A stretch of DNA of 64,000 nucleotides from Flavobacterium psychrophilum (GCA_945890865.1 CAMDDB010000006.1:97085-161084); one strand, 5' to 3'. Shown: positions 18,401-28,814, counted from the first letter of the stretch. Translations and numbers: made by a program. Notes: a model not told the origin generated them from the letters alone.

Positions 18401-21400
18401 TGTAATATTATTTGCAAATACTACTGTAGAAACACTTGAATAACCTGGCGTTCCACCACAAGAAATCATTCTACAACGGTATTTCGTAGCTACAGTTGGT
18501 GTAACCGTTAATGTTGCTGTAGTTGCAGATGCAATATCTTGCCAAGTAGCTCCATTGTCAATACTAGATTGCCATTGGAATACTAAACCGTCTGTAATTC
18601 CTGTATAGCTTAAACTTAAATTAACTGATTCTCCAAAACAAATTGAATTGGAAGTTGCAATTGTTGAAACGTTTGCGGGTGCAAAACTATTCAATACGGT
18701 CATTAACACTTGCGCAGATCCCGCTGCATTTGTACAACCGGTCGTTTGATTCGTATACGAAATCGAATAGTTAGTTGTAATAGCTGGAGATACTGATTGT
18801 GAAAATATATTGGTTCCTGTTGCAATAGTTGTTGTACCATTCGCATCGGTAGCCGTCCAAGTTGTATTGTAGTTAGCTGGAGGATTAAATCTCCAAGCTT
18901 CCGGAGTCGATACCGTCCAAGCACCACCTGCTCTACCTGGCGCAACCGCACCAATAGTCTTAGTAGCATCTTGTAAACCTACAATCGCAGAATTTGTAAA
19001 TGTTTTTTCAAAAATATGAATTTCTACGACTCCAATTGTTTCGATTAAACGACATTGAACCGTTGCTTTTGGATTTGCTGAATACCCATTAACATTTCTA
19101 TATTCAACAACAAATGTTCTATTTGGGGCATACCCTTCTGTCCAATATTTAATAGATGCATTTGTGGTATTTGTACCCATATGTAAATCAGCAGCCATTA
19201 ATGAAATAATATTTCCTGGATTACTCGTATTAGGGAAATATGGTGGGCCAGTAAATATAAATTGACCTAATTGTCCTGAACCCGTTCCATAACCTGGAGG
19301 AGTACCAAACATTAATAAACCATTTGTTCCAACAGAAATAGTAGAAAATGAATTACCAAAATAATTAAAGTTGAATCCTAATGGAATATTAGACCAACCA
19401 CCGTCGTCAAGATTACCTCCAGCTAATGGAAGTACTGCAGTACCATTATTCATTATAACACCTGCATTTGATGGCGGAAAAGTAGCCGCATAAGGAACAG
19501 ACGTAACAACAAAGTTACCTGCGCTTAATCCTGATCCAATGGTTGCTGCTGTTCCTGGACATACTCCAGAAGCAGTAGTGGTAACCGTTGCAGAAGGCAA
19601 GTCGTATACTCCAATAGACAATACTTGAGTTGTTGAACACGCTCCTTTAGTAGCAGTCACTCGAATATCTGAAGTGGTTAACATAGTTGCTGTTACCGAT
19701 TGACCAGTAGTGGTATTGAATGTTGGACTTCCACCAACACTATCCCATGTATAAGTAATCGATGGGTCATTTGGAGTTACAGTTAAAACCGTTGCTCCAC
19801 CCACACCACAAAATGATGCTACACTAGCTGTAATTGCTGTTGGATTCACGGTAATAGTTACTGACGCTCTTGCGCCATCACATGAACCATTATTTGAAGC
19901 CACATAAAGCGTAGAAGTAGCACATGCCGGAGCAGAATAGGTCGCTCCTGTATAAATTGGTGTTCCACCGTTTGCGGTGTTATACCAATTGAATGTTGAA
20001 CCAGATCCTGTTGCCGTAAAGGTAACTGTTGCTCCTAAGTTAACGGTAGCCGTAGCAGGAGAAACATTTGGCGCTGAAGGCGAAGGTGCCACAGTGACAA
20101 CCTCTGTACCTGTAAAGGTTGCCCCATTTTTAACCACACTTACCGTTCCTGTAGTACCATTACCCGCATACCCTGTAATAGAAGTATCAGAAACTACAGT
20201 GAAAGCCGTTACTGGTGTACCACCGATAGAAACCGCAGTAACGCCTGAAAAATTAGCACCTGTAATAGTAAATGTTCCAGAATTAGCACACACTATTAAT
20301 GGTACTACACTAGCAATTTGAGGAGCCGAATTTGACCACGCATAAAACTTATTATTAGTAGGTACTATTGGACCTGGAGTTGTAATTGCAGTAGTTCTTG
20401 AACCCGTTGCCGCTAAAGCACCTGTTCCAGATGTTACACTTCTGATAGTCCAAGGACCGTTTAATGCGTTAGACTCAGACACAAAAAGTTGATCTTGCGT
20501 TCCGGTTAAGGCATCTTGACTGTTATAATTTAAAGTAACTTTTGGATTAAGACCCGTAAGTGGCGTTACACCCGTAGCAATATCTGCATACTGCACTCGG
20601 AAAGCTCTAGACCCAATAGCAATTCCAGTTCCAATATTTGCAGTTGTAGGCGTAGCTGTATCAGAAACGGTTACTCTTGTTACACTTGAACCACCAGTGA
20701 TCGCTGGAGTTGAATCACCTGCATACCAGGTAAATGTTCCAGAGAATGGATAGTTAAACGTACTTGGTCCTCCACGACCTGTTAAAGTCATGGAACCATT
20801 TTTAATATATGAATTATATGTACCAAAACTAGATGTTCTACCTCCGTAACTATTCCAAGTAAACAACAAGTTGTTTCCTCCTAAGTTCAATACATTTCCA
20901 TCTCCATTATCACTAGACGAAAAACCAAGAGGTGCTGAACTTCCAAAAATCGTTAAGTTTGAGGTAATATTCATCCCTTTTGCATTACCAAAAAGGTTCA
21001 ACTGATTTAATTTTCTATTGGCTGGAATTGCAGCATCCTCACCTTGTGGCACAGCCACAGTTGTTGGTGCATACAAACCTGTTGAAAAGTTATACAATCC
21101 TACACGTGCAGTAAGACCGCTTGCAGCAGTAGTAGTAAAAGTACCACCTTCTGCAGTTCCTGAAGTTGTTCCTACACCAACAGTTGGTGCAGCCACATAT
21201 CCAAAACCTGCATTGGTCATCGTAAAGCTAACCAATTGTCCGTTAGCACCGATGTTAGCTGTAGCCGCTGGCAAACAGTTAAGTGGTAAAGCTAAGGTTG
21301 CATTACCTGTAATGGTAAGTGTTGGCAATGTAGAATATAAAGCTGAACCACCCGAAACATAAACCGATTCGATGGTTCCATTATTAACTGTAATTGTAAA

Positions 21401-23431
21401 ATTAGCAGAAGTAAGTGCTGTACCTGAAACCAAGGTACCACCTGATACCGTAATTGTTGGAGCAGTAGTGTACCCTGAACCTGGGTTAGTAACCAAGTTC
21501 AATGCGGTTGGCAATGAAAAACCAATTTGTGGTGCTACGGTATAATTTACCCCTCCATTTGTAACAGAAATAGCACCTACTCCTGATGAGGCTTGCTCAT
21601 TGGTTGGCGCTAATAAGCCAGCTCCTTGATCACTATTGATGGTTAAACCACCCGTAATGGTAGCGGCTCCCCCACTTTTTTGGAATAAACTATTTGCTGG
21701 TCCTACTATAGAAGTAAATACCACAGCAGTTGCTGCAGCACCTGAACCTGTTCCACCAACGTTACCCACACTGAACACTATTGAAGGTGTAGTTGTAAAA
21801 CCTGTTCCTCTTTGTAAAATAGTCAAACTTCTTACCGTACCCGTTGTCGCATCAAAATTAGGCGACACCTTTGATACAGTTCCAATATAACGTAAATTAT
21901 TTACCACACCTGACGTATGTACTGGGAAGTTTGCAGCTGATGAAATTGCCGTAGTCGCTAATGCTTGATACACATTATTTCCATGGAAATATTGTGTAGT
22001 TAAACTCAATGTTCCATTAAAAGGCAAGTTGGTACCAATTGTACCGATTGTTCCTATGTATAATAAAGTAGGACCGCTAGTCGTAAAAGTAGCTTGCAAA
22101 TCGGTAGACGTAGGTGCAGTGCCATTGAAGGATCCTGTTCCCGTACACAAATACACATTACTTCCACTCACATATCGAGTTCCTACCGATGCACTTACAC
22201 CACTAGCATATTGGGTAACCGCAGCACTAAAAACAACTGGAGCTACTGTATATAATGAACCCATATTGGTTACGGCAACACTCGCTAAACGATTGTTGAA
22301 CGATTGACCGTACACTTGAGCCGTATTGTCAATAATTAACTTTCCGTTGGTATTCAACGAACCACCGTAGTGATTTAATTGTTGCGTTACAATTAAATTA
22401 TTGGCTGTAGTAATGGCATTACTACCTGTATTTTGAAAATATAAGTTACGAATGATTCCGTAATATCCACCTTGAAAGTCTCCTGCTCCACTTAACGTAG
22501 AACCTGAACCGTTAAAATTTAAAGTGGCCAATGCTAAATTAGCATAACCATCATTGATAAAATTTCTGGCAATGTTAATGGTTTGACCTGTTCCACCAGT
22601 ATTGTATGCTAACAAACTTCCCGTAGCATTGATTGTAAAATCTTGAGTTACCGTTATTGCATTAGAAGATGCGTTCCATTGTAAAAGCCCATCAACAGTA
22701 ACGCTCACAACTGATACAGCTTGATCAACCGTAACGATTGCACCAGCAGGTATTACAACTGTACTAGCTGCATTAGGCAATGTACCTCCCCAAGTAGCAG
22801 GATTACTCCACAAACCACCCGTAGCTATAGCTGTTGCCGTATTAGGTAGTAGTTGAAAGAAACTAAACGTACCCGGACAAGGACTATTTGGCGTTGGAAA
22901 AGTATCAAACATGATGTAATACGTAACACCAGCTGTTAAATTAACATTTATACTTTTTGAAGCAGCCGAAGATGAAACTGCACCAACACAAACTGTACCA
23001 GCAGTAGTTGGACACCCATCAAAAAATGCAATTTGAGTCCACGTTTGACCAGTCATGCTCATTGAATACAAACCTGTACTAGATGGTACAAATGTGTATA
23101 ATGATTCAAAACCACCAACATACGAAGTACTCAATCCTCCACTAATAGCGGATGCAGCAATTGAGCTACTAGAAACATCATTCGTTGTTCCACAAATTAA
23201 AGATTGGTTTGTAATGGGCAACGAAGCTGACGTAATAGCCGTCGCATTCGGACAAGTTGTAGCATTTACTTGCTGAACAAATGAAATTGTAACCAACATA
23301 AAGAACGCTAACATCCACGAAGTTTTCGTGACCACAGAACGAGATTCAGAAGGCAAACCTCCAGAAATCCCGAAACCATTTTTGAACCAGGTAAAACTAC
23401 CAATGTCAAAAGAATTGTAATTATTTTTCAT
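15455..23431 (-). CDS. Giant multidomain secreted protein with gliding-motility-type (type IX, type B) C-terminus
   Basis: 2658 aa, predicted cell-surface or secreted. The signal peptide has a long polar n-region (about 38 residues) before the hydrophobic stretch WMLAFFMLVTISFV. In order I see a pre-peptidase-like beta domain (about 58-195), a WSNPATWGG beta-helix start near 210, Gly/Thr-rich repeats to about 780, an IPT/TIG-like domain (about 1033-1110), Ig-like domains, a nidogen-like segment (about 1347-1477), a jelly-roll/MAM-like domain ending WFIDDVKV (about 2080-2250), and two tandem HYR-like units (about 2314-2475). Thrombospondin type 3 calcium repeats (about 2480-2557) and the C-terminal sorting domain follow, with ITPDGDGVNDTW and VYNRWGDLIF (last 95 residues). 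The role is probably adhesion or gliding; the ligand is unknown. Confidence 0.9.
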   Translation of the reverse strand: MKNNYNSFDIGSFTWFKNGFGISGGLPSESRSVVTKTSWMLAFFMLVTISFVQQVNATTCPNATAITSASLPITNQSLICGTTNDVSSSSIAASAISGGLSTSYVGGFESLYTFVPSSTGLYSMSMTGQTWTQIAFFDGCPTTAGTVCVGAVSSSAASKSINVNLTAGVTYYIMFDTFPTPNSPCPGTFSFFQLLPNTATAIATGGLWSNPATWGGTLPNAASTVVIPAGAIVTVDQAVSVVSVTVDGLLQWNASSNAITVTQDFTINATGSLLAYNTGGTGQTINIARNFINDGYANLALATLNFNGSGSTLSGAGDFQGGYYGIIRNLYFQNTGSNAITTANNLIVTQQLNHYGGSLNTNGKLIIDNTAQVYGQSFNNRLASVAVTNMGSLYTVAPVVFSAAVTQYASGVSASVGTRYVSGSNVYLCTGTGSFNGTAPTSTDLQATFTTSGPTLLYIGTIGTIGTNLPFNGTLSLTTQYFHGNNVYQALATTAISSAANFPVHTSGVVNNLRYIGTVSKVSPNFDATTGTVRSLTILQRGTGFTTTPSIVFSVGNVGGTGSGAAATAVVFTSIVGPANSLFQKSGGAATITGGLTINSDQGAGLLAPTNEQASSGVGAISVTNGGVNYTVAPQIGFSLPTALNLVTNPGSGYTTAPTITVSGGTLVSGTALTSANFTITVNNGTIESVYVSGGSALYSTLPTLTITGNATLALPLNCLPAATANIGANGQLVSFTMTNAGFGYVAAPTVGVGTTSGTAEGGTFTTTAASGLTARVGLYNFSTGLYAPTTVAVPQGEDAAIPANRKLNQLNLFGNAKGMNITSNLTIFGSSAPLGFSSSDNGDGNVLNLGGNNLLFTWNSYGGRTSSFGTYNSYIKNGSMTLTGRGGPSTFNYPFSGTFTWYAGDSTPAITGGSSVTRVTVSDTATPTTANIGTGIAIGSRAFRVQYADIATGVTPLTGLNPKVTLNYNSQDALTGTQDQLFVSESNALNGPWTIRSVTSGTGALAATGSRTTAITTPGPIVPTNNKFYAWSNSAPQIASVVPLIVCANSGTFTITGANFSGVTAVSIGGTPVTAFTVVSDTSITGYAGNGTTGTVSVVKNGATFTGTEVVTVAPSPSAPNVSPATATVNLGATVTFTATGSGSTFNWYNTANGGTPIYTGATYSAPACATSTLYVASNNGSCDGARASVTITVNPTAITASVASFCGVGGATVLTVTPNDPSITYTWDSVGGSPTFNTTTGQSVTATMLTTSDIRVTATKGACSTTQVLSIGVYDLPSATVTTTASGVCPGTAATIGSGLSAGNFVVTSVPYAATFPPSNAGVIMNNGTAVLPLAGGNLDDGGWSNIPLGFNFNYFGNSFSTISVGTNGLLMFGTPPGYGTGSGQLGQFIFTGPPYFPNTSNPGNIISLMAADLHMGTNTTNASIKYWTEGYAPNRTFVVEYRNVNGYSANPKATVQCRLIETIGVVEIHIFEKTFTNSAIVGLQDATKTIGAVAPGRAGGAWTVSTPEAWRFNPPANYNTTWTATDANGTTTIATGTNIFSQSVSPAITTNYSISYTNQTTGCTNAAGSAQVLMTVLNSFAPANVSTIATSNSICFGESVNLSLSYTGITDGLVFQWQSSIDNGATWQDIASATTATLTVTPTVATKYRCRMISCGGTPGYSSVSTVVFANNITGTSPATRCGTGTATINALSTAGSVVNWYAAATGGPSIGSGVIFTTPSIATTTTYYAAAVSTATGSLGLGAGGTTSSSSASSFLPGFWGGAKTQYIIKASELIQAGLSAGPITSLGFEPTNSGQTYQGFNVRMGHTTADVAGANFIANSGLSFVYAGSQADQGFTPVANTVNNLTFGTGTGTASSFVWDGASNIVVSISWSRVPAANTATPTTMKVDNVGFVSTNYTLDDNATPAEMADVMTTFGTSSNRPRFIFNGQVACASPRVPVTVTVTPAPAIALSNASATICNGASTAAVTIATGASNYNTYVWSPATGVVSGNSTTGWIFNPTATTTYTLTASQSAGSQCATTTTFTANVNDLPSAITITPANSSACVGVVLPMTATGGNFNQNALSQPMEVLPTNFDASVNSTATLNTTYFAQGAASVLFNAGTSANETYELNQNLDLSSAASAVVTFKHIAAMESFYDYGYVEYSNDGGATWNTFTPANYTGAASTTVFNANARFSKNSYADWNTVFTNSTSTPGAGPATSLWKTETFTIPTTALTNQFRVRFRYTTDTSVNYMGWFIDDVKVVKSQSNITWSPVANLYTNAAATVPYTAGTSASTVYVLPTTVAPLTYVATSTNGSSGCISTASITVRDAVAPVVVTRPVTVQLNAAGAATVTAAQVNNGSTDNCSIATTTVSPSSFTCANVGPNTVTLTVTDASGNTSTGTAVVTVQDLIAPTVITRPITVLLNANGQASITAAQINNGSTDNCGVNSVTVSPSTFTCANLGPNTVTLTVTDVNGNTATGTAIVTVSVDFSTTGDNDLDGTPDNCDPDDDNDGILDTNDNCPKQANTNQADNDNDGLGDACDNDDDNDGVLDGYDNCPMIYNPNQSDIDNDGLGDICDTVEINVSQAITPDGDGVNDTWFINNIQNHPNNIVKVYNRWGDLIFSKNGYQNDWNGSYANNGNNIPDASSYYYQIDLDGNGSIDHDGWIYITK
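16011..16490 (-). repeat. Two tandem HYR-like repeat units in the giant surface protein gene
   Basis: Two units of about 240 bases encode near-identical 80-residue domains. Each begins with TRPVTVQLN or TRPITVLLN, has NNGSTDNC in the middle and ends VTLTVTDxxGNTxTGTA. Such units commonly form rod-like Ig folds in surface proteins. Confidence 0.75.
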
Positions 23432-23675
23432 AATTAGGTATTATAGGTTAGGAAATTAAATTATTAAACAGGCGTTAAAAATAGTTAAATAAAATAAAAA
23501 AACAATAGTAATATTTGTTTTTTTTTTTGAAAAATAGCGCAAACATTATTAAACTAAATAAAAATAAGAAAAACAGATGCGTTTAATGCAATAAAATAGT
23601 TAATATTATATTGTATACGTAATTTGAATACATTTATTTAATAATCAATTATTTAGATATTAAAATAAAATAGCA

Positions 23676-23984
23676 TTAGGCTTGTCCGGCCGGTCCAAAG
23701 TTTAAAGGAATAGCGGGTTGCTCTCCTTCTTCTATTTTGCCGTGTGCTGCTTCAAAGCGGTGTATGTTTTCTTGAAGCGCTTTTAGAAAGCGTTTCGCAT
23801 GTTGCGGTGTTAATATGATGCGGGATTTTACCTTTGCCTTAGGCACGCCTGGCATAAGGGTAACATAATCGACTACAAACTCTGAGTTGGAGTGATTGAT
23901 GATGGCCAAATTTGAATAGATGCCTTCGGCAATTTGTTCGTCGAGCTCAATGTTGATTTGCCCTTCTTGATTGTTGTTTTCCAT
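23676..23984 (-). CDS. DUF3467 family protein
   Basis: A 102 aa soluble acidic protein with no signal peptide. The core GIYSNLAIINHSNSEFVVDY and the following ILTPQHAKRFLKALQENI match the short DUF3467 family as I recall it. No function is established. It lies downstream of rpoC on the same strand, separated by the rpoC terminator and a heptamer array. Confidence 0.85.
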   Translation of the reverse strand: MENNNQEGQINIELDEQIAEGIYSNLAIINHSNSEFVVDYVTLMPGVPKAKVKSRIILTPQHAKRFLKALQENIHRFEAAHGKIEEGEQPAIPLNFGPAGQA

Positions 23985-24002
23985 ATTTTTTAATTTATAG
24001 TG

Positions 24003-24170
24003 GTGTTGGGTGTTGGGTGATGGATAATTGGTGATGGGTAATTTGTATTGGGTGATGGGTTTTGGGTTTTGGGTTTTGGGTTATGGGTTTTAGGTGATGG
24101 GTGATGGGTGATGGGTGATGGGTTTTGGGTAATTTTTACTTTTGCCTTTTCACTTTTTACTTTTCACTTT
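24003..24170. repeat. In-register array of 24 seven-base units
   Basis: The whole stretch divides into 24 consecutive 7-mers without a slip. Five units are exactly GTGATGG in the second half or nearby, GTTTTGG recurs five times, and others are one or two changes away (GTGTTGG, GTTATGG, GTTTTAG, GTATTGG, GTAATTT). At 24136 the sequence changes to TTACTTT / TCACTTT units, yet the 7-base register continues. It lies between rpoC and the DUF3467 gene. Confidence 0.9.
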
Positions 24171-24206
24171 CAACTAATGCAATAATACAAAATCCTTTTG
24201 ATTAAA

Positions 24207-24240
24207 AAAAAGCCCAACAAAATAAATTGTTAGGCTTTTT
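24207..24240 (-). terminator. Terminator of the rpoBC operon
   Basis: AAAAAGCCCAACAA pairs with TTGTTAGGCTTTTT (one mismatch), with a long T run on the minus-strand side. It lies 22 bases after the rpoC stop. Confidence 0.8.
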
Positions 24241-24262
24241 AACTATTGGAATTGCGCTAGGT

Positions 24263-27200
24263 TTAGTAATTGAATTCTTCTTTAGCAGCAATTAATTCAT
24301 TGTACTCTTCTTTAGATCCTACAATCATATTGTCATAATCTCTCATACCAGTTCCGGCAGGGATTCTATGTCCTACGATTACATTTTCTTTCAATCCTTC
24401 TAAGGTATCCACTTTACCAGCAACCGCTGCTTCGTTCAATACTTTAGTCGTTTCCTGGAACGATGCCGCAGAAATGAATGATTTCGTTTGTAACGATGCT
24501 CTCGTGATACCTTGAAGTACCGGAGTAGCCGTAGCCGTAATAACATCACGTGCCACCACTATGTTTTGATCGTTGCGTTTTAATAACGAATTTTCATCGC
24601 GTAACTGACGTGGAGAAATGATTTGACCTGGTTTTAAATGCTCAGAGTCGCCTGCTTCTTCTACCACTTTCATTCCGTATAATTTATCGTTTTCTACAAG
24701 GAAATCACTAGTGTGTGCCAATTGATCTTCTAAGAATAATGTATCTCCTGGATCCACAATTCTTACTTTACGCATCATTTGACGGATCACCACTTCAAAG
24801 TGTTTGTCGTTGATTTTTACCCCTTGCAAACGGTATACTTCTTGAATTTCATTTACCAAGTACTGTTGTACCGCTGATGGTCCTTGAATTCTTAGGATAT
24901 CTTCTGGAGTAATTGCACCATCTGAAAGTGGCGTACCTGCTTTCACATAGTCATTCTCTTGTACTAAGATTTGGTTCGAAAGTTTAACTAAATATTTCTT
25001 CACTTCACCAAATTTAGACTCGATAGCGATTTCTCTGTTACCTCTTTTGATTTTTCCAAAAGTAACTACCCCGTCGATTTCAGAAACCACTGCTGGATTG
25101 GATGGATTACGCGCTTCTAATAACTCGGTAATTCTTGGTAAACCTCCGGTGATATCGCCTGTTTTAGAAGAACGACGTGGAATTTTTACTAAAATTTTAC
25201 CCGCTTTAATTTTCTCACCATCATTTACCATAAGGTGGGCCCCAACTGGTAAGTTATACGAACGAATTAATTCGCCGTCTTTACCATAAATCAATAAGGT
25301 TGGAACTAATTTTTTATTTCTTCCTTCCGAAATTACTTTCTCTTGGAAACCCGTTTGCTCATCGATTTCAACTAAGAACGATTGTCCTTGCTCTAAATCT
25401 TCATAAGCAACTTTTCCTGTAAATTCAGAAATAATAACTCCATTATAGGGATCCCATTTACAGATGGTTGCCCCTTTTTCAACAACGTCTCCGTCTTTTA
25501 CAAAAATGCTTGATCCATAAGGAATATAGTGTGTATTTAATACAATACCGGTTTTAGGTTCTACTAATTTCAATTCCGTTGAACGAGAAATAACGATGTC
25601 AACAGCATTTCCGTCGGCATCTTCTCCTTTAACTGTTTTTAAATCTTCGATTTCTAATTTACCACCAAAACGTGCTACAACGCTAGACTCTTCAGAGATT
25701 CCTCCTGCAACTCCTCCTACGTGGAACGTACGAAGTGTTAACTGTGTACCTGGCTCACCAATTGATTGTGCTGCAATAACACCAACTGCCTCACCTTTTT
25801 GCGTCATTTTTCCTGTCGCCAAGTTTCTTCCGTAACATTTAGCACAAATACCTTTGGTTGCTTCACAAGTTAAGGGCGAACGCACTTCCACTTTTTCAAT
25901 TGGAGACGCTTCAATTTTCTTAACGATTGCTTCTGTGATTTGGTCTCCCGCTTCTATTAATACTTCATTATCCAATGGATTAACAACGTTTTGTAACGCT
26001 ACACGACCCAGGATTCTTTCGCCTAAAGTTTCTACGATTTCTTCATTTTTCTTTAAAGCCGAAACTTCAATTCCTCTTAGTGTACCACAATCTACTGAGT
26101 TCACAATTACATCTTGCGATACATCATGTAAACGACGTGTTAAGTAACCCGCATCGGCTGTTTTAAGAGCGGTATCGGCAAGACCTTTACGCGCACCGTG
26201 CGTAGAAATGAAATATTCTAAGATGGAAAGTCCTTCTTTAAAGTTAGAAAGAATTGGGTTTTCAATAATTTCACCACCACCAGCAGTTGATTTTTTTGGC
26301 TTAGCCATCAAACCACGCATACCGGTTAACTGACGAATCTGTTCTTTTGATCCCCTTGCACCCGAATCAAGCATCATGTATACCGAGTTGAAACCTTGTT
26401 GGTCTTCACGGATATTTTTCATTGCCAATTCAGTTAATTGTGCATTCGCAGACGTCCAGATATCAATAACTTGGTTGTAACGTTCGTTATTGGTAATAAG
26501 ACCCATGTTATAATTTATTGAGATACCTTCAACTTGCTCTCTAGCATCTGCAATTAATTTTGTTTTTTGTTCTGGAATACGAATATCACCTAAACTGAAT
26601 GACAATCCACCTTTAAATGCAAATTTGTATCCCATATCTTTCATGTTATCCAAGAAAGCTGCAGTAGTAGGCACATCAGTAACCGATAAAATTTTACCAA
26701 TAATATCACGTAATGATTTTTTTGTTAAAACTTCATTGATATATCCAGCTGCTTGAGGTACTACTTCATTAAATAATACTCTACCCGCAGTAGTTTGGAT
26801 AATTTGGTATACTAATTCTCCGTTTTCATTAAAATCTTTAGCACGCACTTTCACACGAGCATTCAATTCTAATTTTCCTTCGTTCAAGGCAATATTTACT
26901 TCTTCTGCAGAATAGAATGTTAAGCCTTCGCCTAAAATTTTATGTTCTGGAGTAGACAAACGTTCTTTGGTCATATAATACAGACCCAATACCATGTCCT
27001 GAGAAGGTACGGTAATTGGAGCTCCATTAGCAGGGTTTAAGATATTGTGTGAAGCCAACATTAACAATTGTGCTTCTAAAATAGCTTCTGGTCCTAATGG
27101 TAAATGAACCGCCATCTGGTCACCATCAAAATCGGCATTAAACGCCGTACATACTAATGGGTGTAACTGGATTGCTTTTCCTTCAATAAGTTTTGGTTGG

Positions 27201-28570
27201 AATGCTTGAATACCTAAACGGTGTAACGTAGGAGCACGATTCAGTAATACTGGATGTCCTTTGATTACATTTTCAAGAATATCCCATACTACAGGCTCTT
27301 TTTTGTCGATAATTTTCTTAGCCGACTTCACCGTTTTAACGATTCCTCTTTCGATTAACTTACGAATAACGAATGGTTTGTAAAGTTCAGCCGCCATATC
27401 TTTTGGAATACCGCATTCAAACAATTTCATTTCTGGTCCAACAACAATTACAGAACGCGCCGAATAATCTACACGTTTTCCTAATAAGTTTTGACGGAAA
27501 CGACCTTGCTTACCTTTCAATGAATCTGAAAGTGATTTCAACGGTCTGTTTGATTCTGTTTTAACCGCAGAAGCTTTACGTGTATTGTCAAATAATGAAT
27601 CTACCGATTCTTGTAACATACGTTTTTCGTTACGTAAGATCACTTCTGGAGCTTTGATCTCCATCAATCTTTTTAAACGGTTGTTACGGATGATTACTCT
27701 TCGGTATAAATCATTTAAATCTGACGTAGCAAAACGACCACCGTCTAAAGGCACAAGAGGACGCAATTCTGGTGGAATTACCGGAATTACTTTTAAAATC
27801 ATCCATTCAGGACGGTTTTCTCTGTTATGGTTAGACTCACGGAACGATTCTACTACATTCAAACGTTTTAAAGCCTCCGTTTTACGTTGTTTAGACGTTT
27901 CGTTATTAGCGGCATGACGCAATTCATATGATAATTCATCTAAATTAGTACGAGCTAATAAATCCATAATACATTCAGCACCCATTTTAGCGATGAATTT
28001 ATTTGGATCGTTATCGTCTAAATATTGATTTTCCATTGGAAGTGTATCTAAAATATTTAAATACTCTTCTTCGGTTAAGAAATCTAAACGTTGTAGTGTT
28101 TCTCCTTCGGCATTTGTAGCGATACCTGCCTGAATTACTACGTATCTTTCGTAGTAAATAATCATGTCTAATTTCTTAGAAGGTAATCCTAAAATATAGC
28201 CAATTTTGTTGGGTAATGATCTAAAATACCAGATATGAGCAATAGGCACTACCAAATTGATGTGTCCTACTCTATCTCTACGTACTTTTTTCTCTGTTAC
28301 TTCTACACCACATCGGTCACAAACGATTCCTTTGTAGCGAATTCTTTTATATTTTCCACAAGCACATTCGTAATCTTTAACGGGACCGAAAATACGCTCA
28401 CAGAAAAGACCATCTCTTTCTGGTTTGTGTGTACGATAGTTAATCGTTTCTGGTTTTAAAACTTCACCTCTAGATTCTCCTAAAATTGACTCTGGAGAAG
28501 CTAAACCTATCGTGATTTTGTTAAACCTTTTGATTTGGCTCTTGTCTTTACTATTTCTATTATTCATCAT
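24263..28570 (-). CDS. rpoC: DNA-directed RNA polymerase subunit beta'
   Basis: 1435 aa, full length. The N-terminal zinc site shows [20 protein letters not shown], the catalytic magnesium loop is [12 protein letters not shown] near 468-479, and a second set of metal-binding cysteines is in [16 protein letters not shown]. The trigger loop / bridge helix region contains [17 protein letters not shown]. It forms the catalytic centre with RpoB. Two ATG codons stand in tandem; the first is used here. It follows rpoB after 246 bases. Confidence 0.97.
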   Translation of the reverse strand: MMNNRNSKDKSQIKRFNKITIGLASPESILGESRGEVLKPETINYRTHKPERDGLFCERIFGPVKDYECACGKYKRIRYKGIVCDRCGVEVTEKKVRRDRVGHINLVVPIAHIWYFRSLPNKIGYILGLPSKKLDMIIYYERYVVIQAGIATNAEGETLQRLDFLTEEEYLNILDTLPMENQYLDDNDPNKFIAKMGAECIMDLLARTNLDELSYELRHAANNETSKQRKTEALKRLNVVESFRESNHNRENRPEWMILKVIPVIPPELRPLVPLDGGRFATSDLNDLYRRVIIRNNRLKRLMEIKAPEVILRNEKRMLQESVDSLFDNTRKASAVKTESNRPLKSLSDSLKGKQGRFRQNLLGKRVDYSARSVIVVGPEMKLFECGIPKDMAAELYKPFVIRKLIERGIVKTVKSAKKIIDKKEPVVWDILENVIKGHPVLLNRAPTLHRLGIQAFQPKLIEGKAIQLHPLVCTAFNADFDGDQMAVHLPLGPEAILEAQLLMLASHNILNPANGAPITVPSQDMVLGLYYMTKERLSTPEHKILGEGLTFYSAEEVNIALNEGKLELNARVKVRAKDFNENGELVYQIIQTTAGRVLFNEVVPQAAGYINEVLTKKSLRDIIGKILSVTDVPTTAAFLDNMKDMGYKFAFKGGLSFSLGDIRIPEQKTKLIADAREQVEGISINYNMGLITNNERYNQVIDIWTSANAQLTELAMKNIREDQQGFNSVYMMLDSGARGSKEQIRQLTGMRGLMAKPKKSTAGGGEIIENPILSNFKEGLSILEYFISTHGARKGLADTALKTADAGYLTRRLHDVSQDVIVNSVDCGTLRGIEVSALKKNEEIVETLGERILGRVALQNVVNPLDNEVLIEAGDQITEAIVKKIEASPIEKVEVRSPLTCEATKGICAKCYGRNLATGKMTQKGEAVGVIAAQSIGEPGTQLTLRTFHVGGVAGGISEESSVVARFGGKLEIEDLKTVKGEDADGNAVDIVISRSTELKLVEPKTGIVLNTHYIPYGSSIFVKDGDVVEKGATICKWDPYNGVIISEFTGKVAYEDLEQGQSFLVEIDEQTGFQEKVISEGRNKKLVPTLLIYGKDGELIRSYNLPVGAHLMVNDGEKIKAGKILVKIPRRSSKTGDITGGLPRITELLEARNPSNPAVVSEIDGVVTFGKIKRGNREIAIESKFGEVKKYLVKLSNQILVQENDYVKAGTPLSDGAITPEDILRIQGPSAVQQYLVNEIQEVYRLQGVKINDKHFEVVIRQMMRKVRIVDPGDTLFLEDQLAHTSDFLVENDKLYGMKVVEEAGDSEHLKPGQIISPRQLRDENSLLKRNDQNIVVARDVITATATPVLQGITRASLQTKSFISAASFQETTKVLNEAAVAGKVDTLEGLKENVIVGHRIPAGTGMRDYDNMIVGSKEEYNELIAAKEEFNY

Positions 28571-28765
28571 AGTTTTTACTCTTGATTTATTTGCAATTTA
28601 AAATTGATTCTTGTTTTCATCTAAAGGTTTGCTTTAGACTTCAACGCTACCTCGGCTTACTTCTCAAAACTTCAACATTAACGGATGAAGTGCTAGTTAT
28701 ATTTCTATAAAAAATCGGAACGGTTTACGGGTATAAATCCTAAAAACTCATTATTATTTTGTTCA

Positions 28766-28814
28766 AAGTTTCAAGTTTCAGGTTCCAATTTGAAACCTGA
28801 AACCCAAAACAAAA
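28766..28814. repeat. Seven-unit heptamer array with internal hairpin between rpoB and rpoC
   Basis: The units AAGTTTC (twice), AGGTTCC, AATTTGA, AACCTGA, AACCCAA and AACAAAA follow in register and end just beyond the rpoB stop codon. The array also folds: GTTTCAGGTTCC (28775-28786) pairs with GAAACCTGAAAC (28792-28803), 12 bp with one G-T wobble on the transcript strand. A processing or attenuation role is possible but not shown. Confidence 0.75.

Noticed and set aside
19977..22307. Several open frames of 80-114 codons on the plus strand opposite the giant gene
   Set aside because: They are rich in Val, Thr and Pro because the giant protein's repetitive Thr/Ala/Gly codons read open in antisense. 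They lack starts with context, domains or promoters.
24003..24135. Telomere-like G-rich repeat (GTTTTGG resembles eukaryotic telomere units)
   Set aside because: It lies inside a chromosome between rpoC and a DUF3467 gene; resemblance is limited to G/T composition.
24003..24170. CRISPR array
   Set aside because: Units are 7 bases with no spacers and no cas genes nearby.
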